DNA of 64,000 bases from Bacillota bacterium (GCA_030057655.1 JASGUQ010000020.1:43815-107814); one strand, 5' to 3'. Counted from the first letter of the stretch, positions 38,314 through 47,322 are shown. A program made the numbers and translations. Notes: generated by a model not told the origin, from the sequence alone.

Positions 38314-39627
38314 TCATTCACGGATAAACGCGTCGTAGATGGCCTTGATGGCCGCCTCCAGATCGTTTTCTGACACGCCGATGATGATGGACAGCTCGCT
38401 TGGCGCCTGGAACATGGTTTTGACCATGATGCCCTGCTCCGCCACCGCGGTAAAGAGCCTGGCGATGGTGCCGTGCATCTTGAACAAGCCGATGCCCACG
38501 CAGGCGACCAGGGCAATGTTTTCCTGAACCGTGATGGTGTCCGGATGAACCGCAGCCTCGATCTCATCCAGGATCTGCTGCTTGCATTTTTCAAGCGCCT
38601 GGGAATTGACCATCACGCACAGGGCGTCAATGCCGGTCGGCAGGTGCTCAAAATTGATGTGGTGGCGTTCCAGAACGGACAGCACCTTGCGACCAAAGCC
38701 AACCTCATCGTTCATCTGGGTTTTTTCCAGGATGATGGTGGAGAAGCCGCGCTTGCCCGCGATGCCGGTCACGGTCGGGATCTTGCCAATTTGCCGGGGG
38801 GAGGGCAGGATCAGGGTGCCAGGGTGCTGAGGATTTTTGGTGTTGCGGATGCTGGTGGGGATGCCAGCCATGCGGACGGGAAAGACCGCTTCCTCATGCA
38901 TGACAGAGGCGCCCATGTAGCTCAGTTCACGAAGCTCCCGGTAGGTCAGGGAGGAGATGAAACTGGCGTCCGGGACAATCCGCGGGTCGGCGCTGCGGAA
39001 ACCTGTCACATCCGTCCAGTTTTCATACAGATCGGCGTCCACTGCGGCCGCGGCCAGGGCGCCGGAGACGTCAGAGCCGCCTCTGGTAAAAGTATGGATG
39101 GCGCCGCTTTCATCCGCGCCATAAAACCCTGGGATGACGGCCTTGTTATATTTGAGCATTTCCTGGCGCAACAGCGTCAGCGTTTTGTGCAGCTCAAGCT
39201 TGCCGCTATGATCAAAACGCACCACGTCCTTGGCGTCAATGAAGGGGATCTCAAGCCAGAAGGAGATCAGTTTGGCGCACAGGTATTCCCCGCGGCTGAC
39301 GATAAAATCCCTCGTCGCTCCCTGCATCATGGCTTCTTTTACAGCGATCAGCTCCTGGTCGAGCACGCCGTCCAAAGACAGGTTGTGCGCGATCTCCTGA
39401 TAGCGCTGCATCAACACGCCAAACTCGGCATCAAAGGGCTGATTCATTTGAGCCTTGTGATGGCAATCCAAAAGCAGGTCGGTGATCTTTACGTCACCGG
39501 GCGCGCGCTTCCCGGGCGCGCTGACAACCAGGTAATGCCTGTCATAATCAGACTCAAAAATGTTACGGACCAGATCAAAGCAGCTTGCGTCCGCCAGGGA
39601 CGAACCGCCAAATTTCGCTACAATCAT
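38314..39627 (-). CDS. Aspartate kinase (monofunctional, ACT-regulated)
   Basis: First step of the aspartate pathway: ATP plus aspartate to aspartyl phosphate, leading to lysine, threonine, methionine and diaminopimelate. The 437-residue protein starts IVAKFGGSSLADAS and has VVSAPGKR, TRGGSDVSGALAAA, and tandem C-terminal ACT domains from about residue 290 for feedback control. It resembles the B. subtilis YclM type more than the alpha/beta-overlapping LysC. The ATG follows AAGGAGG. A good minus-strand promoter lies upstream. The leader is too short for a lysine riboswitch. Confidence 0.94.
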   Translation of the reverse strand: MIVAKFGGSSLADASCFDLVRNIFESDYDRHYLVVSAPGKRAPGDVKITDLLLDCHHKAQMNQPFDAEFGVLMQRYQEIAHNLSLDGVLDQELIAVKEAMMQGATRDFIVSRGEYLCAKLISFWLEIPFIDAKDVVRFDHSGKLELHKTLTLLRQEMLKYNKAVIPGFYGADESGAIHTFTRGGSDVSGALAAAAVDADLYENWTDVTGFRSADPRIVPDASFISSLTYRELRELSYMGASVMHEEAVFPVRMAGIPTSIRNTKNPQHPGTLILPSPRQIGKIPTVTGIAGKRGFSTIILEKTQMNDEVGFGRKVLSVLERHHINFEHLPTGIDALCVMVNSQALEKCKQQILDEIEAAVHPDTITVQENIALVACVGIGLFKMHGTIARLFTAVAEQGIMVKTMFQAPSELSIIIGVSENDLEAAIKAIYDAFIRE

Positions 39628-39661
39628 GTCAGCCTCCTTGGTAAAAAATAAATACCGTGTT

Positions 39662-39690
39662 ATAATAACACAAGCATAATTCAGGTTCAA
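39662..39690 (-). promoter_or_regulatory. Promoter for aspartate kinase (minus strand)
   Basis: On the minus strand, TTGAAC (39685-39690) and TATTAT (39662-39667) are 17 bp apart, about 35 bp before the start codon. Confidence 0.7.
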
Positions 39691-39835
39691 TCAAAGCAGA
39701 CGAGCCTTTTTTACTTGCGCTGCGCCGGAATTGCGATTGATGAGCCTTGCTATTTTTATAAAATATAAGTAAAGCAAACGGGGATTTCCCTTTTATAAGC
39801 GATATGAAATACAAATCATACAAGGAGGAATGAAA

Positions 39836-40828
39836 ATGAATAAACGACCGGTTACTTTGTGTACCGCGCAATGGGCGGACATGCAGTTTGAGGAGCTGTG
39901 CAAATTGGCGAAGGACATGGGCTATGACGGCCTGGAGATCGCCTGCTGGGGCAAGGGGCTGGACATTGACCGTGCGCTGGAAGACAAGGACTACATTCCC
40001 TTCATAAAAGAAACGCTTCAGAAGAACGGCCTGGTGTGCAAAGCCATCGCCACCCACATCATCGGCCAGTGCGTGGGGGACGCGCCAGATCCGCGGCTGA
40101 ACAATTTCGCGCCCGCCCGCTTGGCTGACAATCCAACAGGCATCCGCGAGTGGGCGATCGACCAGATGAAGAAATCCGCCAAGGTCGCAAGAATGATGGA
40201 TGTGGATGTAGTCACCGGCTTCACCGGCAGCCCCATCTGGAAATACCTGTATTCTTTTCCGCAGACAACCGAGCAGATGATCGCGGACGGTTTTCAGGAG
40301 ATCTATGACCTGTGGACGCCCATCCTTCAGGAGTTCCGCACCCATGGCGTCCGTTTCGCGCTGGAGGTGCATCCGGGCGAGATCGCGTTTGACTATTATT
40401 CCACCAAGCGGCTTCTTGAAAAATTCAAGGACTGGCCGGAGTTCGGCCTCAACTTTGACCCCAGCCACCTTCTCTGGCAGGGTGTTACACCGCATATCTT
40501 CCTGAACGACTTCATGGATCGCGTTTACCATGTCCACATGAAGGATGCGGCAGTTACCCTGGACGGGCGCAGCGGCCTGCTGGGTTCCCACATTGATTTT
40601 GGCGATCTGCGCCGCGGCTGGAACTTCCGATCTCTGGGCCATGGCGGCGTCAACTTTGAGGAGATCATCCGCGTGCTCAACGCGCATGGCTATGATGGTC
40701 CGCTGTCTGTTGAATGGGAAGACAGCGGCATGGACCGCATCGACGGCGCGACAGAAGCGTGCGCTTTCGTCAAAAAAATTAATTTTAAGCCTTCCCTTGT
40801 CAAGTTTGACGAGGCGATTGCCAACTAA
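39836..40828 (+). CDS. Sugar phosphate isomerase/epimerase (TIM-barrel, AP endonuclease 2 family)
   Basis: Predicted sugar or inositol-type isomerase/epimerase in the cytoplasm. The 330-residue protein has TIM-barrel strands with the usual metal ligands: Glu in FALEVHPGE, Asp/His in NFDPSHLLWQG, His in YHVHMKDAA, and Glu in LSVEWEDSG. Segments GYDGLEIACWG and ATHIIGQCVGD suggest a subgroup acting on a substrate also handled by the downstream oxidoreductase. The ATG at 39836 is set by AGGAGG seven bases upstream; an ATG at 39830 is too close to it. The next gene begins 14 bp later. Confidence 0.87.
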   Translation: MNKRPVTLCTAQWADMQFEELCKLAKDMGYDGLEIACWGKGLDIDRALEDKDYIPFIKETLQKNGLVCKAIATHIIGQCVGDAPDPRLNNFAPARLADNPTGIREWAIDQMKKSAKVARMMDVDVVTGFTGSPIWKYLYSFPQTTEQMIADGFQEIYDLWTPILQEFRTHGVRFALEVHPGEIAFDYYSTKRLLEKFKDWPEFGLNFDPSHLLWQGVTPHIFLNDFMDRVYHVHMKDAAVTLDGRSGLLGSHIDFGDLRRGWNFRSLGHGGVNFEEIIRVLNAHGYDGPLSVEWEDSGMDRIDGATEACAFVKKINFKPSLVKFDEAIAN

Positions 40829-40842
40829 AAGGAGAGCCATTT

Positions 40843-41991
40843 ATGAATCCGAAAGTAAACTACGGTATGGTCGGCGGGGATATCGGCGCTTTTATCGGCA
40901 ACGTCCACCGCAAGGCCATCAGCTTTGATCCCCGCGTCAGGCTGGCTGCCGGCTGCTTCTCGGCCTCTTCTGAGAATAAAAATCGGGAGACCGGTGAGGT
41001 GCTGGGCCTGGATCCTGAACGTGTCTACAAATCCTACCTGGAAATGGCTCAAAAGGAAGCCGCCCGCCCTGACGGGATCGACTTTGTGACAATCGTCACC
41101 CCCAATGTGACCCATTATGAGATCGCCAAGGCTTTCCTTGAAAACGGCATCCATGTGCTGTGCGAGAAGCCGCTGACCTTTACGGTGGAGCAGGCGGAGG
41201 AGCTTAAGGACCTGTCTGAAAAGAGAAACCTGCTCTTTGGCGTCAATTATTCCTATACCGGCTACGTATTGGCCAAGGTCATGCGAGAGATGGTGAAAGA
41301 AGGCAAGATCGGCAAGGTCATCAATGTCAATGCCGAGTATCCTCAGGAGTGGCTGCTGGATGACCTGCATCCGGTTCCCGGGCAGGAGCTGAAGCTGTCT
41401 GTCTGGCGCAAGGATCCCGCTGTCGCCGGCATTTCCAACTGTGTGGGCGACATCGGAAGCCACATTGAAAACTTTATCTACTACGTCACGGGGCTCAAGA
41501 TCAGGCGCCTTTTGGCGGTCACCAATCATTTTGGCCAGCCGCTGGATCTGAACGCCAACATCCTGGTGGAGTACGACAACGGCGCCAACGGCGCTTACTG
41601 GTGCTCCCAGGTCGCTGCGGGCACCTTGAACGGCCTCGCGGTGCGCATCTATGGCGATGAAGGCTCCCTGGAATGGAAGCAGGAGGATCCGGACTATGTG
41701 CGCTATACCCCCAGGGGTGAGGCGCCCCGCATCTTAACGCGCGGCAACAGCTACCTCAAGGAAAAGGCCGCTGCCTGGAGCCAGATGCCCACCGGACACC
41801 CGGAAGGCCTGCATGTCGCTTTCGCCAATATCTACAAGGCCTTCATTTCTGCCATTCTGGCCAGCCGGGAGGGCAAGAACACCGATGAATTTGATTTTCC
41901 CCGTGTTACTGACGGCATCAACGGCGTCAAGTTTATCCACGCGGTGGTTGAAAGCGCGAAGAACGATGCCAAATGGATCAATTTACTTTAG
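40843..41991 (+). CDS. Gfo/Idh/MocA family oxidoreductase
   Basis: NAD(P)-dependent sugar or cyclitol dehydrogenase. The 382-residue protein shows the N-terminal dinucleotide fold (GMVGGDIGAFIGNVH, a variant of GxGxxG), TPNVTHYEIAKAFLENG, the catalytic-lysine motif CEKPLTF, and a C-terminal dimerisation domain with SHIENFIYYVTG. It pairs with the upstream TIM-barrel isomerase, as in inositol-like or keto-sugar catabolic pathways; the exact substrate is not predictable. AAGGAGAG precedes the ATG, and a terminator follows the stop. Confidence 0.92.
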   Translation: MNPKVNYGMVGGDIGAFIGNVHRKAISFDPRVRLAAGCFSASSENKNRETGEVLGLDPERVYKSYLEMAQKEAARPDGIDFVTIVTPNVTHYEIAKAFLENGIHVLCEKPLTFTVEQAEELKDLSEKRNLLFGVNYSYTGYVLAKVMREMVKEGKIGKVINVNAEYPQEWLLDDLHPVPGQELKLSVWRKDPAVAGISNCVGDIGSHIENFIYYVTGLKIRRLLAVTNHFGQPLDLNANILVEYDNGANGAYWCSQVAAGTLNGLAVRIYGDEGSLEWKQEDPDYVRYTPRGEAPRILTRGNSYLKEKAAAWSQMPTGHPEGLHVAFANIYKAFISAILASREGKNTDEFDFPRVTDGINGVKFIHAVVESAKNDAKWINLL

Positions 41992-42027
41992 TTTACGGGC
42001 TGAATACTGGTCTTTCTTTACAACCTG

Positions 42028-42050
42028 AAACCGGCAAAGCGCCGGTTTTT
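42028..42050 (+). terminator. Rho-independent terminator after the oxidoreductase gene
   Basis: AAACCGGC and GCCGGTTT form an 8-bp stem around AAAGC, followed by TT. Confidence 0.88.
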
Positions 42051-42066
42051 AATGCGCCCTGCAATA

Positions 42067-42095
42067 ATGACAAACAATCGTCTCTATGCTATAAT
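42067..42095 (+). promoter_or_regulatory. Strong promoter for the flippase-like/GDPD operon
   Basis: ATGACA (42067-42072, 5 of 6) and perfect TATAAT (42090-42095) with 17-bp spacing, plus a TGC extended -10. Confidence 0.82.
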
Positions 42096-42133
42096 TCAGT
42101 ATTGATAAGCAAATGCTTATCCGGAAAGGATTT

Positions 42134-43240
42134 ATGGCCAGGCTGACGAAAGAAAAACGCAGTATGCTGCTTAACATAGGTTTTATACTGCTTACAATGC
42201 TTTTGGTGTTGTACTTGGTTTCCCAGGCCGGCGATGTCGATCAGATTATCGCCGCTTTTGCGTCTGTCAAACCCGTCTGGCTGCTTCTGGCCACGCTGTG
42301 CTTTGTCAGCCACGTGCTGCTTGAAGGCTTGATCCTTAAAATCTTTTTCTACTTTCAGCATGTCAAGATCAGCTGGGGTTCCTGCAACCTGGTCGGCCTG
42401 ATCGGGATGTTTTATTCCTCAATCACCCCGGCAGCGACAGGCGGCCAGCCCATGCAGGCTTTCGCGCTGAAAAAGCGCAATGTCCCCTCCGGCGTTGGCT
42501 ATTCGTCGCTGGCGGTCAAATTTTTCTGCTGGCAGTGCGCCCTGCTCTTAATTGGCGCTGTTTTGTGGATTTTTAATGGATCCTATGTGTATTCCCTGCT
42601 GGGCAAGGGCGTGTGGCTGGTTGCCCTGGGCTTTTTCTTTAACTCTGTCATGGTGGTACTTGTTATCATGCTGGCGATCAACCGCAACTTTGTCCGGGCC
42701 ATCATCATTTTCGGCGTCAACATCCTCCATCGTCTCAGGATCGTCAAGGACAAGGCCCAGACCTCCTCCAAGATGGATGCGGCCCTGAACGATTTTCACT
42801 CCAGCGTGGACCTTTTGACCAAGCACAGGGGCCAGTTTTTGGTGCTCTTCCTGTTTTCATTGGTTCAGGTGACAGCTCTCATGAGCGTGATCTACTTTAT
42901 CTACAAGGGCTTTTCTCTTCAGAATCACACCTACATGCAGATCATCACCATTCAGTTCCTGTTGTATATTACCGCTTCTTTCACGCCCCTGCCCGGCGCT
43001 TCCGGCGCGCAGGAGGGCGGGTTTTACCTCTTTTTCCGCAATTTTTTCCCGGACTCTGTCATTTTTGCCGCTCTTTTGATCTGGCGTTTCCTCACCTACT
43101 ACATGTTCATTATTGTTGGCGGAATCGCTGTATCCATCGACCAGACTTTCTCTATCCGCCGAAAACGCAAACTTGCGGAGAAAGAGATGGAAATTGAGTC
43201 CATTGACATTGACGAAAACCCTCTTGAGGAGGACGAATGA
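42134..43240 (+). CDS. Flippase-like membrane protein of the lysylphosphatidylglycerol synthase TM family
   Basis: Multi-spanning protein homologous to the membrane half of MprF and to AglD-type flippases; the tRNA-dependent synthase domain is absent. The 368-residue protein has about eight hydrophobic segments, with MFYSSITPAATGGQPMQAF, ALKKRNVP and the late TPLPGASGAQEGGFYLFF typical of the family, and a charged C-terminal tail. It may move lipid-linked molecules across the membrane. The ATG at 42134 has AAAGGA at good spacing; an ATG 21 bp earlier lacks one. The next gene, a glycerophosphodiesterase, overlaps it by 4 bp, which hints at a lipid role. Confidence 0.85.
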   Translation: MARLTKEKRSMLLNIGFILLTMLLVLYLVSQAGDVDQIIAAFASVKPVWLLLATLCFVSHVLLEGLILKIFFYFQHVKISWGSCNLVGLIGMFYSSITPAATGGQPMQAFALKKRNVPSGVGYSSLAVKFFCWQCALLLIGAVLWIFNGSYVYSLLGKGVWLVALGFFFNSVMVVLVIMLAINRNFVRAIIIFGVNILHRLRIVKDKAQTSSKMDAALNDFHSSVDLLTKHRGQFLVLFLFSLVQVTALMSVIYFIYKGFSLQNHTYMQIITIQFLLYITASFTPLPGASGAQEGGFYLFFRNFFPDSVIFAALLIWRFLTYYMFIIVGGIAVSIDQTFSIRRKRKLAEKEMEIESIDIDENPLEEDE

Positions 43241-43974
43241 AGACGCTGATTTACGCGCATCGCGGCGCTTCAGGCTACGCGCCTGAAAACACGAATGAAG
43301 CTTTTGCTCTTGCGATGGAGCAGGGGGCTGAGGGCGTGGAACTGGATGTTCACTTGACCCGCGATGGCCAGGTGATCGTCACGCATGATGAACGGATCGA
43401 CCGCGTCTCTGATGGGACGGGGCTTGTCAGCATGCTCAGCGTCAAAGACATCAAAAAGCATTTGTTCAACCGGACGCACCCCGAATACGCGGAGGCCAGG
43501 GCGCCGCTGCTTGAGGAAGTGCTGGAGCTTATGAAGCCCAGCGGAATGGGCATCAACATTGAACTGAAAAACAGCCGCATCCCCTATGAGGGCATGGAGA
43601 GCAAATGCCTGGATCTGGCCGCAAAAATGGGCATGGAGGACAGGATCGTTTACTCCTCCTTCAACCACCATTCCATGACCTTTTTAAAAAGCCTGAATCC
43701 GGATGCGGTCTGCGGCCTGTTGTACGATTGCAGCCTCTTAAAGCCTGCGGATTACTTGAAGCTGTCCGGCGTGAACGCGCTGCACCCGCATTACAGCGAC
43801 CTGCTGCTGAACAAAGCGGAGTATGAACGGGTTCAAGAGCAGGGCGGGCTCATCCATGTGTGGACGGTGAACGATGACCGTGCGATGCGCAAGGTGATGA
43901 ACGCGGGCGCCGACATCCTGATTACCAACTTTCCCGACCGCGCGCTGGCGGTTCGTGATGAGGCTCCGGTTTGA
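43237..43974 (+). CDS. Glycerophosphodiester phosphodiesterase family protein
   Basis: Hydrolyses glycerophosphodiesters to glycerol-3-phosphate and an alcohol. The 245-residue protein has the GDPD core: HRGASGYAPENTNEAF, GAEGVELDVHLTRDGQVIV (in part) with HDERIDRVSDGTG, NIELKN, and HVWTVNDDRAM with ITNFPD at the end. The catalytic His, Glu and Asp are present. No signal peptide is seen, so it is probably cytoplasmic. The ATG overlaps the upstream stop by 4 bp, linking it to the flippase-like protein. Confidence 0.93.
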   Translation: MKTLIYAHRGASGYAPENTNEAFALAMEQGAEGVELDVHLTRDGQVIVTHDERIDRVSDGTGLVSMLSVKDIKKHLFNRTHPEYAEARAPLLEEVLELMKPSGMGINIELKNSRIPYEGMESKCLDLAAKMGMEDRIVYSSFNHHSMTFLKSLNPDAVCGLLYDCSLLKPADYLKLSGVNALHPHYSDLLLNKAEYERVQEQGGLIHVWTVNDDRAMRKVMNAGADILITNFPDRALAVRDEAPV

Positions 43975-43999
43975 CGCTGTTGCTCCCTGATGGTATGAT
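43971..43999 (+). promoter_or_regulatory. Promoter for yebC
   Basis: TTGACG (43971-43976) and TATGAT (43994-43999) are 17 bp apart, with TGG before the -10. The -35 overlaps the stop codon of the GDPD gene. Confidence 0.8.
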
Positions 44000-44037
44000 G
44001 TCAGTAATATATATAATCAATTGAAGGAAGGTTCACT

Positions 44038-44784
44038 ATGGCCGGTCACTCTAAATGGGCGAATATCAAGCACAAAAAAGGCAAGGCGGACGCGCAGCGC
44101 GGGAAGATTTTTACCAAGATCGGGCGGGAGATCGCCATTGCCGTTAAGGAAGGCGGAAGCGATCCTGACACCAACAGCAAGCTGAGGGATGTCGTAGCCA
44201 AGGCCAAGTCCAACAACATGCCCAATGACAACATCATGCGCAGCATCAAAAAGGCTGCCGGTGAAACCGAAAACGTGGTCTATGAGGAGATCACCTACGA
44301 GGGCTACGCCCCCGGCGGTGTGGCCGTGATTGTTGAGATCGTCACGGACAACCGCAACCGCATTGCCAGCGAGGTGCGCCACATCTTTGACAAAAACGGC
44401 GGGTCGATGGGCACAACCGGCTCTGTCAGCTATATGTTTGATTTTAAGGGCGTTTTGATGATTGAGCGCAGCCCCGACATTGATGAGGATGAGCTGATGA
44501 TGGCCGCGCTGGAGGCGGGCGCGGAGGACGTCCAGGTGAGCGAGGATGGCTATGAGATCCACACCGCGCCCGGGGATTTCTCCATGGTGCGCGAGGCGCT
44601 TGAAAAAGACGGCTATGAGTTTGTATCCGCAGAGCGGCAGAAGATCCCCCAGACCGAGGTGGACATTGAGGATCCGGAAATCCTGGAAAAGGTGCAAAAG
44701 CTGCTTGAGATGCTGGACGACAACGACGATGTGATGGAGGTCTTCCACAACGCCAACCTGCCAGAGGAAGAGGAAGAAGAGTAA
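44038..44784 (+). CDS. YebC/PmpR (TACO1) family protein
   Basis: Member of the YebC family, long listed as transcription regulators and now also linked to relief of ribosome stalling. The 248-residue protein starts AGHSKWANIKHKKGKADAQRGK (in part) and has REIAIAVKEGG, NMPNDNIMRSIKKA and GYAPGGVAVIVE, with an acidic tail. Length is normal. GAAGGAAGG precedes the ATG. It is monocistronic, with its own promoter and terminator; ruvC, a common neighbour, is absent. Confidence 0.95.
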   Translation: MAGHSKWANIKHKKGKADAQRGKIFTKIGREIAIAVKEGGSDPDTNSKLRDVVAKAKSNNMPNDNIMRSIKKAAGETENVVYEEITYEGYAPGGVAVIVEIVTDNRNRIASEVRHIFDKNGGSMGTTGSVSYMFDFKGVLMIERSPDIDEDELMMAALEAGAEDVQVSEDGYEIHTAPGDFSMVREALEKDGYEFVSAERQKIPQTEVDIEDPEILEKVQKLLEMLDDNDDVMEVFHNANLPEEEEEE

Positions 44785-44808
44785 ACCATCCATGAAATGA
44801 TGGACTTT

Positions 44809-44840
44809 AAAGCGCACCAAAGGCGAGTGCGCTTTTAAAA
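44809..44840 (+). terminator. Rho-independent terminator after yebC
   Basis: AAAGCGCAC (44809-44817) and GTGCGCTTT (44827-44835) form a 9-bp stem followed by TAAAA. A second small hairpin, CCATC/GATGG, lies just before it. Confidence 0.75.
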
Positions 44841-44916
44841 TGAGTTCAATGGTCAGTTTTATGATAGGATAAGGCCGGGTCGTCAAAGGGCCTTTCATGG
44901 TGTTTTGGAGGTTTTT

Positions 44917-45630
44917 GTGTCAGAAGTATATTTTACAAACCAGGAATTGAAGGACAGGATCGCAGCGGTGCGCGAGAAAATGGCGAATGCTGCCCTCAGG
45001 GCCGGGAGGAAACCGGAAGAAGTCCTTTTGTGCGCGGCCTGCAAGGCACAAAGCAGCGAGATTATCAGGCAAAGCGCGGCCTTTGACATTGACGTGTTTG
45101 GCGAAAACCGGATGCAGGAAATGGCCCTGCACCTGCAAGAAAACGCTTTTCTGGGCAAGCCCTGCCATTTTATCGGACGCCTGCAGACCAACAAGGTGAA
45201 AAACGTGGTCGGCCAGGCGGAATTGATCCATTCCGTTGGGAGCGGGCGCCTACTTTCAGCCATTTCAAAAGAAGCGGAAAAGCAGGGCATCATCCAGGAC
45301 GTTCTGATCCAGATCAACCTGGTGGGGGAAGAGAGCAAGGCTGGGATCGCGCCGGAGGAACTGGACAGCCTAATGGAATATGCCTGTGAGCAAAAGACAG
45401 TCCGTGTGAGCGGATTGATGGCGATTCCGCCGGCCTCGATGGGCGAACAAGAGACGCGCGGGTATTTCGCAAGCTTGCGGAACCTGATGGAGCAATTAAA
45501 AAGCCGGTCTTACCCAAACTGCAATCCCGATATCCTGTCCATGGGCATGAGCGACAGCTACGAATGGGCCATTGAGGAAGGGGCGACCATCGTGCGCGTG
45601 GGCCGTGTTATTTATGGGGAGCGGCTATAA
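44917..45630 (+). CDS. YggS family pyridoxal-phosphate homeostasis protein
   Basis: PLP-binding TIM-barrel protein that buffers vitamin B6 and amino-acid pools, with no known catalytic turnover. The 237-residue protein has the PLP-lysine segment CAACKAQ near residue 45, FGENRMQEM, HFIGRLQTNKVK, and the phosphate-binding MGMSDSYEWAIEEGATIVRVG near the C-terminus (in part). The GTG at 44917 follows TTGGAGG; a TTG 12 bp upstream overlaps that ribosome site. It is often next to sepF in Firmicutes, but here it borders the accessory island. Confidence 0.93.
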   Translation: MSEVYFTNQELKDRIAAVREKMANAALRAGRKPEEVLLCAACKAQSSEIIRQSAAFDIDVFGENRMQEMALHLQENAFLGKPCHFIGRLQTNKVKNVVGQAELIHSVGSGRLLSAISKEAEKQGIIQDVLIQINLVGEESKAGIAPEELDSLMEYACEQKTVRVSGLMAIPPASMGEQETRGYFASLRNLMEQLKSRSYPNCNPDILSMGMSDSYEWAIEEGATIVRVGRVIYGERL

Positions 45631-45670
45631 CACGGGATTTTGTCCGGGACAAGAATGATAGGACCACATA

Positions 45671-45713
45671 TTTACTTTCGTGCTAATTAGAGGTATTATA
45701 TTAGCACGAAAGG
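45671..45713 (+). promoter_or_regulatory. abiE promoter framed by a perfect 13-bp inverted repeat (operator)
   Basis: CTTTCGTGCTAAT (45675-45687) and ATTAGCACGAAAG (45700-45712) form a perfect 13-bp inverted repeat. Inside it lies a -10, TATTAT (45694-45699), 17 bp after TTTACT (45671-45676). The right arm also reaches into the ribosome binding site. A bound AbiEi-type antitoxin would block both promoter and start, matching the negative autoregulation known for AbiE systems. Confidence 0.85.
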
Positions 45714-45721
45714 AAAACGCC

Positions 45722-46315
45722 ATGAACAATGAAAATGTTATGAAAAATCTTTTTAAAAAGAATGAAGGCTGGCTTACGCTGAAAGAAGCCTTGGATCAAG
45801 ATATCAGCAAATATGAGTTTTACAAGTTTGTCAAGGAAAATGAGTTGGAAAGAGCAGGACATGGCATCTATGTTCCGGCCGATGTCTGGCCTGATTCGAT
45901 GTATCTGACTCATCTCAGATCAACACAGGCCATTTTCTCACATGAATCTGCTTTGTTTTTACACGATATGACCGACCGTGAACCGCCTTATTTCTCTGTA
46001 ACTGTGAGGACGGGTTACAACCCTCATCGTTTAAAAAAAGACGGGATCAAGGTTTACACGATTAAAGAGGAGTTACATGTGCTTGGTCTCAGCAAGGCCA
46101 AAACTCCATTCGGTCATTTTGTTCCCGTCTATGACAAAGAGAGAACATTATGTGATATTCTTCGAAGCAGAAAAGGAATAGAAACGCAGGTGTTTCAAGA
46201 CGCTTTGAAGTCTTATGCGAAACAAAAAGACAAGAATTTAAGAAGCTTGATGCAGTACGCAAATGCTTTGAGCGTTAGCGAAATCATCAAACCTTATCTT
46301 GAGGTGCTTCTTTAA
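45722..46315 (+). CDS. AbiEi-type antitoxin (transcriptional repressor)
   Basis: Antitoxin of a type IV toxin-antitoxin and phage-abortive-infection system. The 197-residue protein has an N-terminal winged-helix-like region (NEGWLTLKEALDQDISKYEFYKF, in part) followed by GHGIYVPADVWPDSMY. The DUF4095-like antitoxin core includes IFSHESALFLHDMTDREP and VYDKERTLCDILRSRKG. The ATG follows CGAAAGG within the right operator arm. Its stop shares one base with the toxin start. Base use is clearly more AT-rich than the flanking genes, suggesting recent transfer. Confidence 0.88.
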   Translation: MNNENVMKNLFKKNEGWLTLKEALDQDISKYEFYKFVKENELERAGHGIYVPADVWPDSMYLTHLRSTQAIFSHESALFLHDMTDREPPYFSVTVRTGYNPHRLKKDGIKVYTIKEELHVLGLSKAKTPFGHFVPVYDKERTLCDILRSRKGIETQVFQDALKSYAKQKDKNLRSLMQYANALSVSEIIKPYLEVLL

Positions 46316-47160
46316 TGATTAAAACATCAAAGCAATTAAAAGATAAAATCAGAAACCTCGCAAAAGAAAAATCTGCTGATGCGCAAATGCTGATGCGAAC
46401 TTATATGATGGAACGACTTTTGGAACGCATTTCTCTTTCTAAATATAAAGATAATTTTGTCTTAAAGGGAGGCGTATTGATCGCGTCTTTGGTGGGCTTG
46501 GATTTTCGCAGTACGATGGACATCGACACCACTATGAAGGGGTTTGATGTTAATCTGATAAACGTGGAACAGATAATGCATAATCTGATTGCTGTTCCGC
46601 TTGAGGACGGGGTTGTTTTTCAAATAAAAAATCTTGCTTATGTCATGGAAGAGGCAGAGTATCCGGGCATACGTGTCGGCATACAAGCCCTTTTTGACGG
46701 GACCATAACGGCGCTTAAAATAGATATATCAACCGGAGATGCCATCACTCCAACTGCTGTTTACCATTCTTACAAATTGATGTTTGAAGACAGGCATATT
46801 CAGATTCTTTCCTACAATCTTGAAACCGTTTTAGCGGAAAAATTGGAAACCATTGTACGGAGGTATTTGACAAACACTCGCATGCGTGATTTCTATGATA
46901 TCTATATTCTAAACATGCTGTATGAATTTAAAATCTCAAAAAAGCTGCTCAAAGACGCTCTTAAGGCAACAGCACAAATACGAGGAAGCACTGAACTTTT
47001 CCAGCACGCAAGGCCATCGATAAACGAAATAGAAGACAGTGATGACATGAAAAAACGCTGGCTTTTATACCAATCTCATTATGACTATGCAAAGAGTATT
47101 TCCTGGGATGCTGTGATTAAGGCTGTGAAGGTAATCTGTCCTGACAGTTTAAGTCAATAG
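46315..47160 (+). CDS. AbiEii-type nucleotidyltransferase toxin
   Basis: Toxin of the AbiE system, a nucleotidyltransferase-fold protein that halts growth when freed from antitoxin control. The 281-residue protein has the expected ordered motifs: FVLKGGVLI (GS-like motif), STMDIDTTMKG (catalytic Asp pair), LKIDISTGD (third Asp), ETVLAEKLETIVRR, and TRMRDFYDIY. All look intact, so it should be active. It overlaps the antitoxin by one base and is AT-rich like it. A terminator-like hairpin follows at 47288. Confidence 0.9.
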   Translation: MIKTSKQLKDKIRNLAKEKSADAQMLMRTYMMERLLERISLSKYKDNFVLKGGVLIASLVGLDFRSTMDIDTTMKGFDVNLINVEQIMHNLIAVPLEDGVVFQIKNLAYVMEEAEYPGIRVGIQALFDGTITALKIDISTGDAITPTAVYHSYKLMFEDRHIQILSYNLETVLAEKLETIVRRYLTNTRMRDFYDIYILNMLYEFKISKKLLKDALKATAQIRGSTELFQHARPSINEIEDSDDMKKRWLLYQSHYDYAKSISWDAVIKAVKVICPDSLSQ

Positions 47161-47287
47161 AGAAAGGTTCAAATTTGACAATCGTTCCCAATACCAGAAT
47201 ATACATTTTTGAGCTTAAAAAGCTGATTTTTAAACCGGCAAAAATTTTCGTAAATTCAGCTTCAAAACGCCCCGGAAGCCTTGTCCC

Positions 47288-47317
47288 ATCAGCGGAATTA
47301 CAGTTTTCGCTGATTTT
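47288..47317 (+). terminator. Possible terminator after the abiE pair
   Basis: ATCAGCG (47288-47294) and CGCTGAT (47308-47314) form a 7-bp stem followed by TTTC. The gap 47161-47322 otherwise shows nothing convincing. Confidence 0.4.
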
Positions 47318-47322
47318 CGTAA

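Noticed and set aside
38473..39651. Long open frame antisense to aspartate kinase.
   Set aside because: No domain similarity; the opposite strand encodes an intact kinase with a good promoter and ribosome site.
39628..39835. Lysine riboswitch upstream of aspartate kinase.
   Set aside because: The predicted transcript leader is only about 30 bases, too short for a riboswitch, and no characteristic helices are seen.
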